Positions 1-10,142 of a stretch of DNA of 64,000 bases are shown here, piece by piece; positions within the stretch are counted from its first letter, which is position 1; each line of letters starts with the position of its first letter. A program made the position numbers and the translations under genes. The notes under the pieces were generated by a model. The model had not been told where the DNA came from and did no database searches. It worked only from the letters and a program-made list of their open reading frames with translations. Location: positions 40,114,800 through 40,178,799 of the forward strand of contig JAAOOA010000002.1 in assembly GCA_012861695.1 (NCBI GenBank), read 5' to 3'. Source of the DNA: Trematomus loennbergii (Eukaryota > Chordata > Actinopteri > Perciformes > Nototheniidae).

Positions 1-961
1 AGAAAATACATCAGCAAAAATTATAGAAATTAACAGTGGAAGTAAAATAAATGTACTTAAAGTACCACATTTTTTTTATATTTGTGCTGAACTTTAGACC
101 TCATGGATGGATTATGAAATAAAAGGCCCCTTGGACCAATCCATATCATTCCAATTCTAACATTCTTTAGTCCATTGTTAGAAAGAGACACTCTAACAAT
201 GTCATCCTTATCTGTTATGTAACAATGAGTTGATGTTGAGAAACAGCAGGACTGATTTCTGTCTCCAAAAAGATGTCTCTGCTACGGTGGCCGACCCACG
301 CAGACGCGCTACTTGGTCCAAAACACTTAAATTAGGAAAAACGCGCTGCAGTTTGAAAAATGATGTAAATACAAAAATACAAATGTGACAAAACACGTGC
401 AAATAAAGAATAATCTTTACCAACCTAACAACATGTGTGCAGCATTAAGAAAACATTCACTAACTTGACTAAACATGAACACATTTACTAAAAGCGCTGC
501 ATAACCGAAATGGGGACACTAAAAAGTGATGCACACAGCTGGGACCAGAGCCCTTGTTGGCCAACTGTCACTCTCACTGAGTCTGTTTCATAATTGTACG
601 TTTTTTGTCAGTATATTTCAAATGACAAGGTTAGCTATGATAGCTAGCTAGCTCACAGCAGAACTGCAATAATATGGGAAGTAATCATGCCATCACATTG
701 TTAAAATAAACCAATAACATTACCGATGTTTTGTCATGTTAGTGTTTCTTAATATGCATGTTTTTTGGCACATTTCTGTTTCTCCTAATGGAAGTGTTTT
801 GGGCTGTTGTAGCGCGTTTGCACCATAAACTATATTTCAGTTAGACAACACACGTGTTTCTTTATATGTTTATTAGAAGCAGCATATAGTTTGAGTTTGG
901 CGTCTATAGGCTTGGGCCTCATCACTCCACAGATTTACATAGAACATTGAGATTACACACG
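1..961. other. AT-rich DNA, no gene recognised
   Basis: No recognisable coding exon or RNA gene. About 54 bases near 222-275 recur at 1453-1506 in the same orientation with a handful of differences; both contain AACAGCAG followed by TTCTGTCTCCAAAA. The family is unknown to me. Confidence 0.5.
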
Positions 962-1215
962 GCATCTATTGCATGTCTGTCCGTCCTGGGAGAGGGATCC
1001 CTCCTCTGTTGCTCTCCCTGAGGTTTCTCCCATTTTCCCCTTTAAACTGTGGGATTTTCTCTGGAAGTTTTTCCTTGTACGATGTGAGGGTCTAAGGACA
1101 GAGGTTGTCGTATTGTCATACTGATATTCTGTACAAACTGTGAAGTCCACTGAGACAAATGTAACATTTGTGATATTGGGCTATATAAATAAACATTGAT
1201 TGATTGATTGATGAT
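962..1215 (+). mobile_element. 5'-truncated LINE 3' end with TTGA-type tail
   Basis: The stretch has the look of a teleost LINE 3' untranslated region: TGTCTGTCCGTCCTGGGAGA, a pyrimidine-rich part, TTTTTCCTTGTACGATGTGA, then TTGTGATATTGGGCTATATA, AATAAA and a short TTGA/TGAT repeat tail ending near 1215. LINEs usually insert as 3' fragments with simple-repeat tails, and nothing coding remains upstream. The assignment rests on remembered sequence type rather than a search, so the exact clade (RTE-like or CR1-like) is open. Confidence 0.6.
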
Positions 1216-3060
1216 TGAGTGATGAACTCAGCAGTGGCAGCAGCAGCATTAGCGAGGCAGAGGGAGGCAGATCTTGCAGCTTAAATAGAGCGGCATGTTT
1301 AGGAGAATGTGTTTGGTTGGTTGTAAGAGGGACGAGGTGCGTCATGTGTTAATGTATCATTGGTGCTCGAGTTGACTGCCTGAACTATAGCTTGCAGGCT
1401 TCACCCATAAATGTTGGCACAGATTGGCCACTGTGGTCCTTCTTTCAGTTACTTCACAATGAGCTGATGTTGAGGAACAGCAGTACTGCCTTCTGTCTCC
1501 AAAAGGCTTACTCTGAGAATATTATTTTTCTATTTTGCAATCAACCAGTTTAAAAATGTTTCTTTGGCCAGATTAGAAATAATTGCAATTTACAGCTGGA
1601 CTTTATTATTAGGTTTTATAGCAGAAGGTTGTAAACTTTATAACTCATTTTGGATTTTCAGCCCGTTAAAAAAAAATCCCAAATTGTTATTTTCTCTGTC
1701 ACCATGAGGAATAACATGTTTCTTATCACAGGACAGTCTTGGACCGCAGAGTGGAATTTTCCAGAGGATGGAGTACTGAGTCTTGGTCGCAAGAGGAAGC
1801 TGTATTGGAGAGGATTCTTTGTGGGTTCCTGTGCATAGCATGCACATATAGGGATTATTCTCATAAAACAAAATTCCAGCTTGTAAAGTTTTGGTATGTC
1901 TCTGAGTCCTGGCCACTTGCTCTTTCTTGGAAATTATAGTGCTTCGTCACACTCGAGAGAAATACTTTAAATTGTTCAGACAGTCTGGAAGATGTGTTTT
2001 GCTGAGTGGGGTAGGATAAATGTTTATTCAAGGCCTGCCTGCACAGATATTCACATCTTTTTGGCTCAAGGTGGACAACACACAAATCTCTCTCACACAG
2101 TAAAACTCAATCTAAGTGCATGTTAGTATGTTCACATTCACTCAGGGCGGAAACATTAAGTCCCACTTCTCAATCAATGACATATGTTGTCACATTACAG
2201 TGAAATGAAATGTACTTGTGAAACAAAACCAAGGAATGTAAGCAACTAAAGACAGCCAGCATACTCTTACATAAAAGTACTGATATATTACAGTACCAAG
2301 CTCTGGGATAAGCTCATGGAAACATATTAGGTTTAAAGGAATCCAATTATTTTCTTCAGCACTTCATAAACAATTTCTCTTTCTGAATGTGCAGTAGTGA
2401 AAGTGAGCAGGGCATATAAATCAGAACTCTCTTTTATGAACATGTCAACCCTTTGTCATACTGACACAGCTGATAATGCTCCAGCCCCAATAAAATAAGT
2501 GTGATTAAGTGACGTAGACAAGAGTGATATGAAGATATTTCATTTTGTTTCCAACGTAAGCAACAATCTGAGGCAGTCAAAAGAGGTCCAACAAGAACAC
2601 AGTTTCTGTGCAGGTGCATCAAATAAATAAAAAAAAATAGAAAAATTGCACACAGCTTGTATACGTCAAGAGGTCTAAAGCACGCAGATTGAATTTCATG
2701 CAAGCTCATATTTTCCAGTGTTTTTTTAGGTTTTGATTTAGCTAAAGTTATGATCCGGCCAGGTTTGCTTCCTGTAAACACACATTGTTGTGGCCAAATC
2801 TCACTGACTGCCCTATCCAAACACTGGGTTTAGACAGGAGGCATAACGAGTGATCCTGTTTATTTTATTAATAACTTATTCCAACATTTTGTAGATTGGG
2901 TCTTAAGGGACACAGAGAAGCTAAATTAGATTTACTGAAATGTAATTTAGTCTTGATCTCAAATAACATTTCAAAGGAAGTTCAGAGTTACCTCAGGAAT
3001 AACTTTGATCAAAAGTTTAAAGGAGGCATGTCAGATAAGGGTACAATAACAGTTCCATTG
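1216..3060. other. Unrecognised DNA, no gene
   Basis: Moderately AT-rich sequence with short open frames on both strands, none with a recognisable domain or codon bias. I see no RNA gene or terminal inverted repeats. It contains the second copy (1453-1506) of the short direct repeat noted at 222-275. Confidence 0.5.
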
Positions 3061-3355
3061 CAGAGCGTCGATCAGAGCGAGCAGAGCGTCGAGCAGTCGA
3101 GCAGAGCGTCAATCAGAGCGAGCAGAGCGTCGATCAGAGCGTCGATCAGAGCGAGCAGAGCGTCGATCAGAGCGAGCAGAGCGTCGATCAGAGCGAGCAG
3201 AGCATCGATCAGAGCGAGCAGAGCGTCGATCAGAGCGAGCAGAGCGTCGAGCAGAGCGTCGAGCAGAGCGTCGAGCAGAGCGTCGAGCAGAGCGTCGAGC
3301 AGAGCGTCGAGCAGAGCGCGAGCCGAGCATCGATCAGAGCATCGATCAGAGCGTC
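3061..3355. repeat. Minisatellite of 21-bp and 12-bp units
   Basis: A tandem array built on GAGCGTCGATCAGAGCGAGCA, a 21-base period, gives way around 3240 to a 12-base unit GCGTCGAGCAGA repeated about six times, then returns to imperfect ATCGATCAGAGC units. Both periods are multiples of three, so several frames stay open through it; these should not be read as a protein. It directly abuts the GC-rich 5' part of the LINE that follows and may be part of that element's leader. Confidence 0.9.
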
Positions 3356-3480
3356 TCACCTGTGCTTTTACTCATCCGCCTCACAGAGCGGGGAAAGTGA
3401 GGGGCAGGGCTGCCTCTCGCCGGCGTGGAAAGAAGGATTTGCACCGAGGGCATTGCGGAGTGGCCTGAACGTTCTCCGCG

Positions 3481-3925
3481 TTCGGGCTGGGGCCTGCTTC
3501 TGCCTGTATTGTACTGCTGTAGCGGAGGCCTACGTCCACCTGTACTGTGCTGCTGTGGTGAGGAGGATTTTGCCCCGGAGACGTCACTGAGAGAGGGAGC
3601 GGCTCCACGTTTTTCGGGCTGGGGCCTGCTTTCCACTTGTCCTGTTTCTGCTGTAGCGGAGGCCTGCTTCCACCTGTCGTGTGCTGCTGTGCTGAGGAGA
3701 TCTTACCCCAGGGACATCGCGGAGAGACGGAGAGACGGAGAGACGGAGAGACGGAGCGGCTCCACGTTCGGGCTGGGGCCTGCTTTCCACCTGTCCTGTT
3801 TCTGCTGTAGCGGAGGCCGGCCTCCACCTGTCGTGTGCTGAGGAGGATTTTACCCCGGGGACATCGTGGAGAGACCAGAGCGCCTCCACGTTCGGGCTGG
3901 GGCCTGCTTTCGCCTTAGGAGGATT
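3481..3925 (+). repeat. Tandem 5' monomers of the LINE
   Basis: The phrase TTCGGGCTGGGGCCTGCT starts at 3481, 3613, 3767 and 3891, giving units of 132, 154 and 124 bp. Each full unit continues with CTGCTGTAGCGGAGGCC, CCACCTGTC, GAGGAG and a CCCCGGGGACATC-like block. The longest unit carries four copies of GAGACGG. The last, partial unit runs straight into the endonuclease reading frame. Tandem leader monomers that act as promoters are known in mouse L1; a promoter role here is inference from position and GC content only. Confidence 0.75.
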
Positions 3926-3939
3926 TGCCCCAAAAACAT

Positions 3940-4608
3940 CACGGATGTCAATGTTTTATCAGAAACGTGGCTAAAAAAATCTATTTTGGCCTCTGACATC
4001 TCCTTAAATGGTTACAATGTATATCGTACCGACCGACCTAATAAAGGGGGTGGCGTTGCCATTTATGTGAAAAATAAGTTTAGTGTAACCAAGTTGGTTT
4101 CCAAATCAATCAGTAAGCAACTCAAATGTTTAGCCTTGAATTGGCAAAGGGTCAACAGGTCATGGTGGTGGGCTGTTACAGACCCCCCTCAGCAGTCAAA
4201 GACTCCTTGTCTTTGTTGGCAAATCTTTTATCTCAACTTGACTACAAGGAAATAGTGCTATTAGGAGATTTTAACTGGGACTGGTTAACTACAGTATCAG
4301 AGGATTTAAAAAACCTTTGTATCTCTTTAAATGTTACTCAGATTGTAGACAGTCCTACTCGCCCAAACATTAAGTCCCCAAATAATGCCTCCTTAATTGA
4401 TCTCATTCTAACTAATGTTCCCTATAAATACTCATCTGTGGCAGTATTTGCAAATGATGTGAGTGACCACTGTGCTGTAGCCACAATTAGGGACACTAAG
4501 GTCCAAAAGGGTAAACCTCGCATTATAATAAAGAGAGACACAAAACATTTTGTGGTGCAGGGTTTTGTTCATGATCTGTTTGGTTTTGATTGGGGAAAAA
4601 TCGATCTG
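3940..4608 (+). pseudogene. LINE endonuclease domain, N-terminally truncated
   Basis: Motifs in order are LSETWL and GGGVAIYV in one frame, then, after a frameshift near 4120-4150, GDFNWDW, LIDLILTN and SDHCAV in another. These are the second half of an exonuclease-endonuclease-phosphatase fold, which in LINEs nicks target DNA. The first catalytic blocks, which in relatives precede the ETWL motif, are absent: the monomer leader joins directly to this point. A TGA stop at 4609-4611 interrupts the frame before the linker. Confidence 0.85.
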
Positions 4609-4611
4609 TGA

Positions 4612-5324
4612 GATGATGTTGAAACTGCATGTTCTTATTTTTATCTTGGTTTTATGGAAATTATTGATAGACATGCACCCCTGCGTAAATTTAGAGTGAA
4701 GGGACGAGACAATCCTTGGTTTTCTGCTGAATTGTCTAGTCTCCTACATGAGAGAAACAAGGCCTGGGCAAAGGCTAGGAAATCAGGCTCAGAGGTAGAA
4801 TGGCTGCATTTTAAGCAGCTAAGGAATAGCTTCACTTCACAAATCAAAAGTGCTAAGTCTAAGTATTATCTGTCAGTTACCACAAAGAACCTGAATAATC
4901 CTAGAACATTTTGGAAAGCCATAAAATCGTTATCCACCGGTGAAATCCGAAATGAGCTACCTCCTTCCCTTACCATAGCATCTGGCTCTATATCGGACAG
5001 GGCCGCTATTTTAAATAGTTTTAATGAGCATTTTGTGTCCTGTGGCTCTCTGTTTGATTCTGTTACTAACTCTGCTACTGTGAACACCACAATCCGTGAC
5101 TCTGAAAAACGTGGTTTGGAAAACCCTTTCAGTTTTTCTCCATTTACTATTGAAGTCGTTCATGAAGCCTTAACCAAGTTAGATCCTAAGAAACCGGCTG
5201 GTCCGGACAACGTAGAACCTTTCTTTTTAAAGATAGCTGCAGATTTTATTGCACCACCTCTTACTTCTCTTTTTAACCTCTCCCTCAGCACGAACACAAT
5301 TCCAAAAATATGGAAGTCAGCTTA
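4612..5324 (+). pseudogene. LINE ORF2 linker and start of RT domain
   Basis: Same frame as the second half of the endonuclease, after the 4609 stop. Visible motifs are DRHAPLRKFRVKGRDNPWF, a typical LINE pre-RT linker, then TFWKAIKSLS, LDPKKPAGPDN (RT motif 0/1 region) and IPKIWKSA. It ends in a stop at 5323-5325 where relatives continue into a conserved VLPLLKGG stretch; the bases after the stop still encode that stretch before the deletion. Confidence 0.85.
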
Positions 5325-6040
5325 AGTCCTTCCTCTACTAAAAGGTGGGGAGGCAACTATGTAGCAGCTCTGTTTATTGATCTTTCCAAAGCTTTCAATA
5401 CCGTCGATCATCAAATCCTGAAGCAGAGGCTGGCCAGTATTGGCATATCCAGCCATGCAGTGGGGTGGTTTGTGAACTACCTCTCTGAAAGGTCCCAATG
5501 TGTTCAGTTTGATGGGCTGTCTTCTGAGTGGTTAAACATTACTAATGGTGTTCCCCAAGGTTCTGTCTTAGGTCCAATTGTATTCTCCATCTATATAAAC
5601 AGTTTAGGTCAAAATGTGGATGAAGCAACTTTACATTTTTATACGGACGATACCGTGATGTACTGTGCAGGTCCCTCCATTAAGGAGGCTGTTGTTAAAT
5701 TACAGGCTGTTTTTAATATTATCCAGACTCAGCTCGCTGAGCCTAAGCTTCTTTTAAATGTTGATAAAACTAAGGTAATGCTATTTTCAAAAGCCAAAAA
5801 GACACCGGAGACCACTTTGGATATTGTTACTATGCAAGGAAAAGTACTCGAAGTGGTTACCTGTTATAAATACCTTGGTATCTGGCTTGATGATTGTCTC
5901 TCTTTTAAACTTCAGGTCAATAATCTGCTTAGAAAGCTGAGGGTGAAGCTAGGTTTCTTTTTCAGAAACAAGTCCTGTTTCTCGCTTGAGGCCAGGAAAA
6001 GGCTCTGTGACCTTTTTACCTGTGCTGGACTATGGTGATC
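5325..6040 (+). pseudogene. LINE reverse transcriptase core with internal deletion
   Basis: After a residual LLKGG the sequence jumps to NYVAALFIDLSKAFNTVDH (RT motif A), so the conserved segment that normally lies between them is missing. Motif B reads GVPQGSVLGP and motif C reads YTDD, a variant of the usual FADD/YADD but with both aspartates present. CYKYLGIWLD follows as in L2-like RTs. A frameshift near 5990-6005 moves the rest of the protein to another frame. The protein would be non-functional because of the deletion and the frame breaks. Confidence 0.88.
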
Positions 6041-6491
6041 TGATATATATGAATGCACCTGCCCATTACCTGATCAAGTTAGATGCCGCCTATCACAGTG
6101 CGCTGAGATTTGTTACTAACTGTAAAGCACTTACTCATCACTGTACCCTGTATGCCAGGGCAGGTCTGCCTTCACTTACTGTTCGGAGGCTCAGTCATTG
6201 GTACATGTTCATCTATAAAGCCATGTTGGGTAAACTACCATCATTCTATGCTCTCTGATCTCACAGAGAGTCGCAAGTAGCTATTGCCTAAGATCCCAGG
6301 ATATGTTTTTATTACATGTGCCAAGTGCTAGGACTGTTTTAGGTACTAAAGCTTTTATGTGTGCAGCTCCTCTAGCATGGAACACTCTGCAAAAAAATTG
6401 GAAACTGAGCATTTTGGTTCCCCTGCATCATTTTAAAGCTCGGCTGGATGAAACGGTATTTGATACTCTTGGTACCTTTCATTATGAATAG
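5987..6491 (+). pseudogene. LINE ORF2 C-terminal segment
   Basis: Continuation in a new frame: FLPVLDYGDLIYMNAP, ALRFVTNC and MFIYKAMLGKLPSF end at a stop near 6256. A final block in another frame (6303-6491) carries RTVLGTKAFMCAAPLAWNTL and HFKARLDETVF. These are the conserved C-terminal motifs of CR1/L2 ORF2 proteins. At least two frame breaks separate them. Confidence 0.8.
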
Positions 6492-6655
6492 GTTTGTAAA
6501 TTGTACCCCTGTAAATTATGTTGTATGACGTCCTATTTTGTTTTCTGTTGTATTTATGTTTACATGTGTAACCAATGTGCTGCAGGTCTCCCTTGAAAAG
6601 AGATTGTTGATCTCAATGGGATTTCACCTGGATAAATAAAGGCTACAAACAAACA
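6492..6655 (+). other. LINE 3' UTR and tail
   Basis: Non-coding end of the LINE: a T-rich stretch, CTCCCTTGAAAAGAGATTG, the conserved ATCTCAATGGGATTTCACC block, AATAAA near 6635 and a short CAAACAAACAA tail. This block is the likely template recognised by the element's own RT, by analogy with L2-like elements. Confidence 0.7.
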
Positions 6656-6946
6656 ATAAGGTAAGAATGCTTCAAATGCACCTTTGAAAAGCTGAGTAGT
6701 GGCTGCAACTGGAAGGTTTTGTACTTTTCTGAAACAGACAATCTGACAATTGAGTGCCCACTTTATGTGTAGATGTTTGAAAGTAGGCACAGTTTGACTC
6801 TTAGAAATACATCAGGCAGGCAGTGGGATGTAGAATATAATGGAACTTTGCCTTCTGTCAAAAATTGCCGTTCAAAGCACTTTAACCCGGGTCAGAAATC
6901 ACATCACATTACGTAGTTCATTTAGAGCAAATTGGAGGACTTTTTT

Positions 6947-8116
6947 TGAAGGGGCCCAATTGTGTTTCATATTTGATTTTTGTCTTTAATGTTCAAAAAG
7001 GTATTTATGTTTCTGTGCTGCATTTTTTTCACCCTCTGTCTGAAACCAGACCTGAGGAGCTGTCCCACCTGTTAGCTTAACACCAGCTAATAGAAGTGTG
7101 AGTGTTACGTAGTGATGTCACTATGTTCCGGAAGCAAACAAAGGACTCCAATGGAGGCGTTTCAGGTAGGGGGGGAGTGTGTGTCAGAGAAACTCCCTCT
7201 GCAGGAGGGAACTTTGGGATTTTAGCCTTTGCAGACCATTTACATGCACAGAAACCTATTTAACACTCTACAAGAAAGGGAAAACTCCTTATGCTGCATT
7301 CACACCGGACGCGATGCGACTATTCGCTTCGCTCTAATCGCTCTTATCGCATCGCTCTAAACGCTGGAGTTTCACCGCGGCTGCCAGCTGTGTTTACTCG
7401 CATCATTCAAACAAGACGCGCTGGCTCGGGAGCTACAACTACAACAAATGAACATATTTTACCGTGATTAAATTGTAATACACGTTTCTAAATGATGCCG
7501 AAGTAACAACATACTGATACCGGTTAGTAACAACCATGAATTAATGCTTTGACAAGTCTGCTGACAGACGGCAGGCAAAACACCTTTTAAAATGCTTGTT
7601 TTCTGAATGAAGATCGGGTCGACCAGGCTAAGCTAACGTTGTATATGCTCATTCCACACTCATAACAACGGCCTACAGACATAAATAAAGCAGCGACTGT
7701 ATTCGCCATGGCACAGACAGTCTGGTTTGTACTTGTTTAACTTGTGTCCAGTTTCTGAACGGATATGAGGAGCTGTGAGCTCTGTGTGCTAACTGCTAAC
7801 AGCTAACGGCTGATGTTGTGTGGTTGAACGTCAGTGACGGCGGCTGAGATCCTCACCGCTGATTGGCTTCCGCAAGAACGCGTCACGTGAATTTGACGCT
7901 CGAGTTGAAAAAATTGAACTCTCGCGTTTAACGCGGCACCGTTCAATCGCCTCAATCGTGTGATTCGCGCCGCGTCCACCGCTTCATGCGCGCCGTCGGA
8001 GCGAATTCGCGTCTGTCCACGTCTCTGCATTGACTTTACATGTAATCACGCCGCCCCCAAACGTCGCATCGCGTCCGGTGTGAACACAGCATTAAAGCAT
8101 AATAGGGTCCTTTTAA
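6947..8116. mobile_element. TTAA-type MITE, split by a later insertion
   Basis: The left part (6947-7288) matches the other TTAA MITEs here: TGAAGGGGCCCAATTGTG end, CACCCTCTGTCTGAAACCAG, TAGTGATGTCACTATGTTCC, AATGGAGGCGTTTCAG and TTTGCAGACCATTTACATGC. The right terminus, CATAATAGGGTCCTTTTAA, lies after the inserted element at 8092-8116. Such non-autonomous elements with TTAA target sites are mobilised by piggyBac- or Kolobok-type transposases; which one applies cannot be read here. The left end is eroded. Confidence 0.7.
7292..8091. mobile_element. 800-bp PIF/Harbinger-type MITE
   Basis: Terminal inverted repeats TGCTGCATTCACACCGG (left) and CCGGTGTGAACACAGCA (right) continue inward with GACGCGATGCGAC, giving about 28 bp with two mismatches. 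The element is flanked by TTA on both sides (7289-7291 and 8092-8094), a 3-bp duplication as PIF/Harbinger elements make. It has no coding capacity. It sits inside the TTAA MITE and is therefore younger than it. Its core (7432-7819) recurs in the element at 55787-59698. Confidence 0.85.
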
Positions 8117-8299
8117 TGCTTGTGCACATACATTTGGGTATCTGAATGCCTAACAGCCCACAACGTAGACAATCTGGGAAAGCTAGAGCAGAAAACATGG
8201 GATTCAACAAAGCCAATCAGATTTGGCTCACCTTGCAAATTCACATTCGGGCTCATGAGAATATATCGACCCCACCTGAGCATTTTCACTAACGGCTTG

Positions 8300-8460
8300 A
8301 GAAATAATGTTAGAATTGTCCTCCCAAGACAATCAGAGCAGACAGGCACTTTTTGGGAGGGGGGCTTACAGGTGCTTCTATGAAGCATTTTAGACAGAGG
8401 GTTAATACAGGTGTATTCAGAAGGACATAGATCTGCCCATATCCAAGAGATACAGTTAGG
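8300..8460 (-). repeat. Fragment related to the TTAA MITEs
   Basis: On the minus strand this reads ACCCTCTGTCTAAAATGCTTC followed by a GCACCTGTAAGC block, resembling the CACCCTCTGTCTGAAACC block of the TTAA MITEs at 6947, 23929 and 31750. Clear termini are not visible. Confidence 0.4.
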
Positions 8461-8471
8461 AAAATAGCTAG

Positions 8472-8530
8472 CAGTGGTGTAAAGTAACTAGTACATGTAC
8501 TCATTTAAGTACTGTACAATTTTGAGTAGA
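8472..8530 (+). mobile_element. hAT-like terminus fragment
   Basis: Reads CAGTGGTGTAAAGTAACTAG, then TACTCATTTAAGTACTGTAC and TTTTGAGTA. This is the common terminus of a short fish hAT MITE family. No matching second end lies nearby, so it is a remnant. Confidence 0.55.
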
Positions 8531-10076
8531 TAAACAATGATATAATCTGTTCTGAAAAAGAAAAAATCAGCTGATCCATTGTCTTCATGTTATTGTCTCC
8601 ACCCTCTACAGTTCTTACATATGCGTCATAATACTTTGCTCATCTCGTGAAAATGCCTGTGCAAACGCAAGATCATCAGATTCTCATACAGCCAATTTGG
8701 CCTAATTAAGGGATTAAGGGCAGAAGCAAACATTTACATTCACCACATGACTCTGAGTCTGGATCAGTCTGTAAAGTACCAGCCGGGCCCGCCTCAGAGA
8801 CAGAAGCTGCCGTCAGTTCACAGACAGGACAATTTGCTGCCGGCCCCAGAGGTCGTCATGTGGCTCGGATAGACGTCAGCAGACGGTGCAGGTTTAGCAG
8901 AAAGACACTCGCAGAATTAATATAAGAACTGTAGGAATGTGTTAAAGGGCGAGAGGTTGTGTGTATTGTGTTGGGTATGTGTGTGTGTGTGTGTGCGCGT
9001 AAGTGAGAAAGAGGACAGGGGCGGGAGGGGAGGCACAGAAAGGGAAAAAGAGCAGTAAGCTTTGTGCTCACACACCATAAATATTGCCTTTCACTGGATG
9101 TGTGAATATGTGCCTCTTTCACCCAGCTTCAGTACCCTTGAATCAAATTGCACACCCTTGGCAAAGGCCTTTGAGTTTCTGACACACACAGTGCTGTGGG
9201 GTCAGACAGTAGCATGAATAATGGGTGCATTAATCCGCCGGGCCACCCAGTGTCCAAAGTTTTAGTGGACCTTGAAAACAAAGCCAACCCTGATCTGTTA
9301 ACCAGGGCAAATTTCCACTCAGACATTGGAAACCAATTGAAGCAGCACTGAAGGAGCCTTACAGTAGCTTACTAATGAGCTGATCATGAGGTTTTTTTTG
9401 TCAGACTGTAGTAGCAGAGAAGTTGTTTTTGTGCTTAAATCTGACCAGATCCCTTGGAAATAATGTTAAATCTTCTTTCAAATGACCCTGTAGAAGAAGC
9501 AATTTAGCAATCCAGGCCACAAGAGGTTCTATTGTGGCTTTCAGTATTCTCATTTTCATACTGGTATTTTGGGTTCTAAGTAGAACAGGGATCTTTAAAG
9601 TTTTTTCCTACAATAACATGTAGGATAGCTTAAAATGGCATGTATAAACATGTTTATGGTGCATGCAATACTAGGCTATAAGAATAGCCCACACTTTAAG
9701 TTACACTTATCTAACTTTAACTGCTATACTTCTATGCGCTTGTTTGAATATTGCATTCTATTTTTTCCCCCCAAATGCCGGATGTTACAGGAGAAATGGA
9801 GCATACAACTTCAAGTTTTCATGGATATATTGGTTTTATAATTGGCCTACAACCTCTTATTCATTATTTCCTAAATGTTTTTTATCAACACCAGTATCAA
9901 TAAACAATTGTAACCTCTACAGCATGTGAAGGTGTTCAAAGGGATGTTATTAATTTTTTTAGCACAAAAAACCCAAGTTGTTGAGTTGTGTCCCTACATC
10001 CGTTTAATTTGATCACCTGTAATGCTCACGTAGCTCCTTTACATATTTATCCAGATCAGAGAAAAAAACAGGCATG
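8531..10076. other. Unrecognised DNA with short GT microsatellite
   Basis: No gene or element recognised. A short (GT)n run lies near 8978-8997. Confidence 0.5.
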
Positions 10077-10142
10077 CGTTAGCATTAGCGTTAGCATTAG
10101 CGTTAGCATTAGCGTTAGCATTAGCGTTAGCATTAGCGTTAG
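10077..10142. repeat. 12-bp minisatellite (TTAGCATTAGCG)n
   Basis: About five perfect copies of the 12-base unit GTTAGCATTAGC. The period is a multiple of three, so it produces a spurious open frame encoding repeated SISV. Confidence 0.92.

Larger units (their letters stand above)
3356..6655 (+). mobile_element. L2/CR1-like LINE retrotransposon, degenerate
   Basis: A non-LTR retrotransposon of the jockey-superfamily type. In order it shows a GC-rich leader with tandem monomers (3481-3925), an apurinic-like endonuclease missing its N-terminus, a linker, a reverse transcriptase with an internal deletion, a C-terminal segment, and a 3' end reading TCTCAATGGGATTTCACCTG, AATAAA and a short CAAA-rich tail. 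That 3' end is typical of fish L2-like elements. The frame is broken by at least two frameshifts, nonsense codons and the RT deletion, so it cannot be autonomous. The clade label is from motif memory; Rex1/Babar is the main alternative. Confidence 0.85.

Noticed and set aside
2896..3468. 190-codon open frame and its antisense partners over 3072-3359
   Set aside because: Produced by the 21/12-bp minisatellite, whose period is a multiple of three; the repeated RASI/ARRS residues carry no domain.
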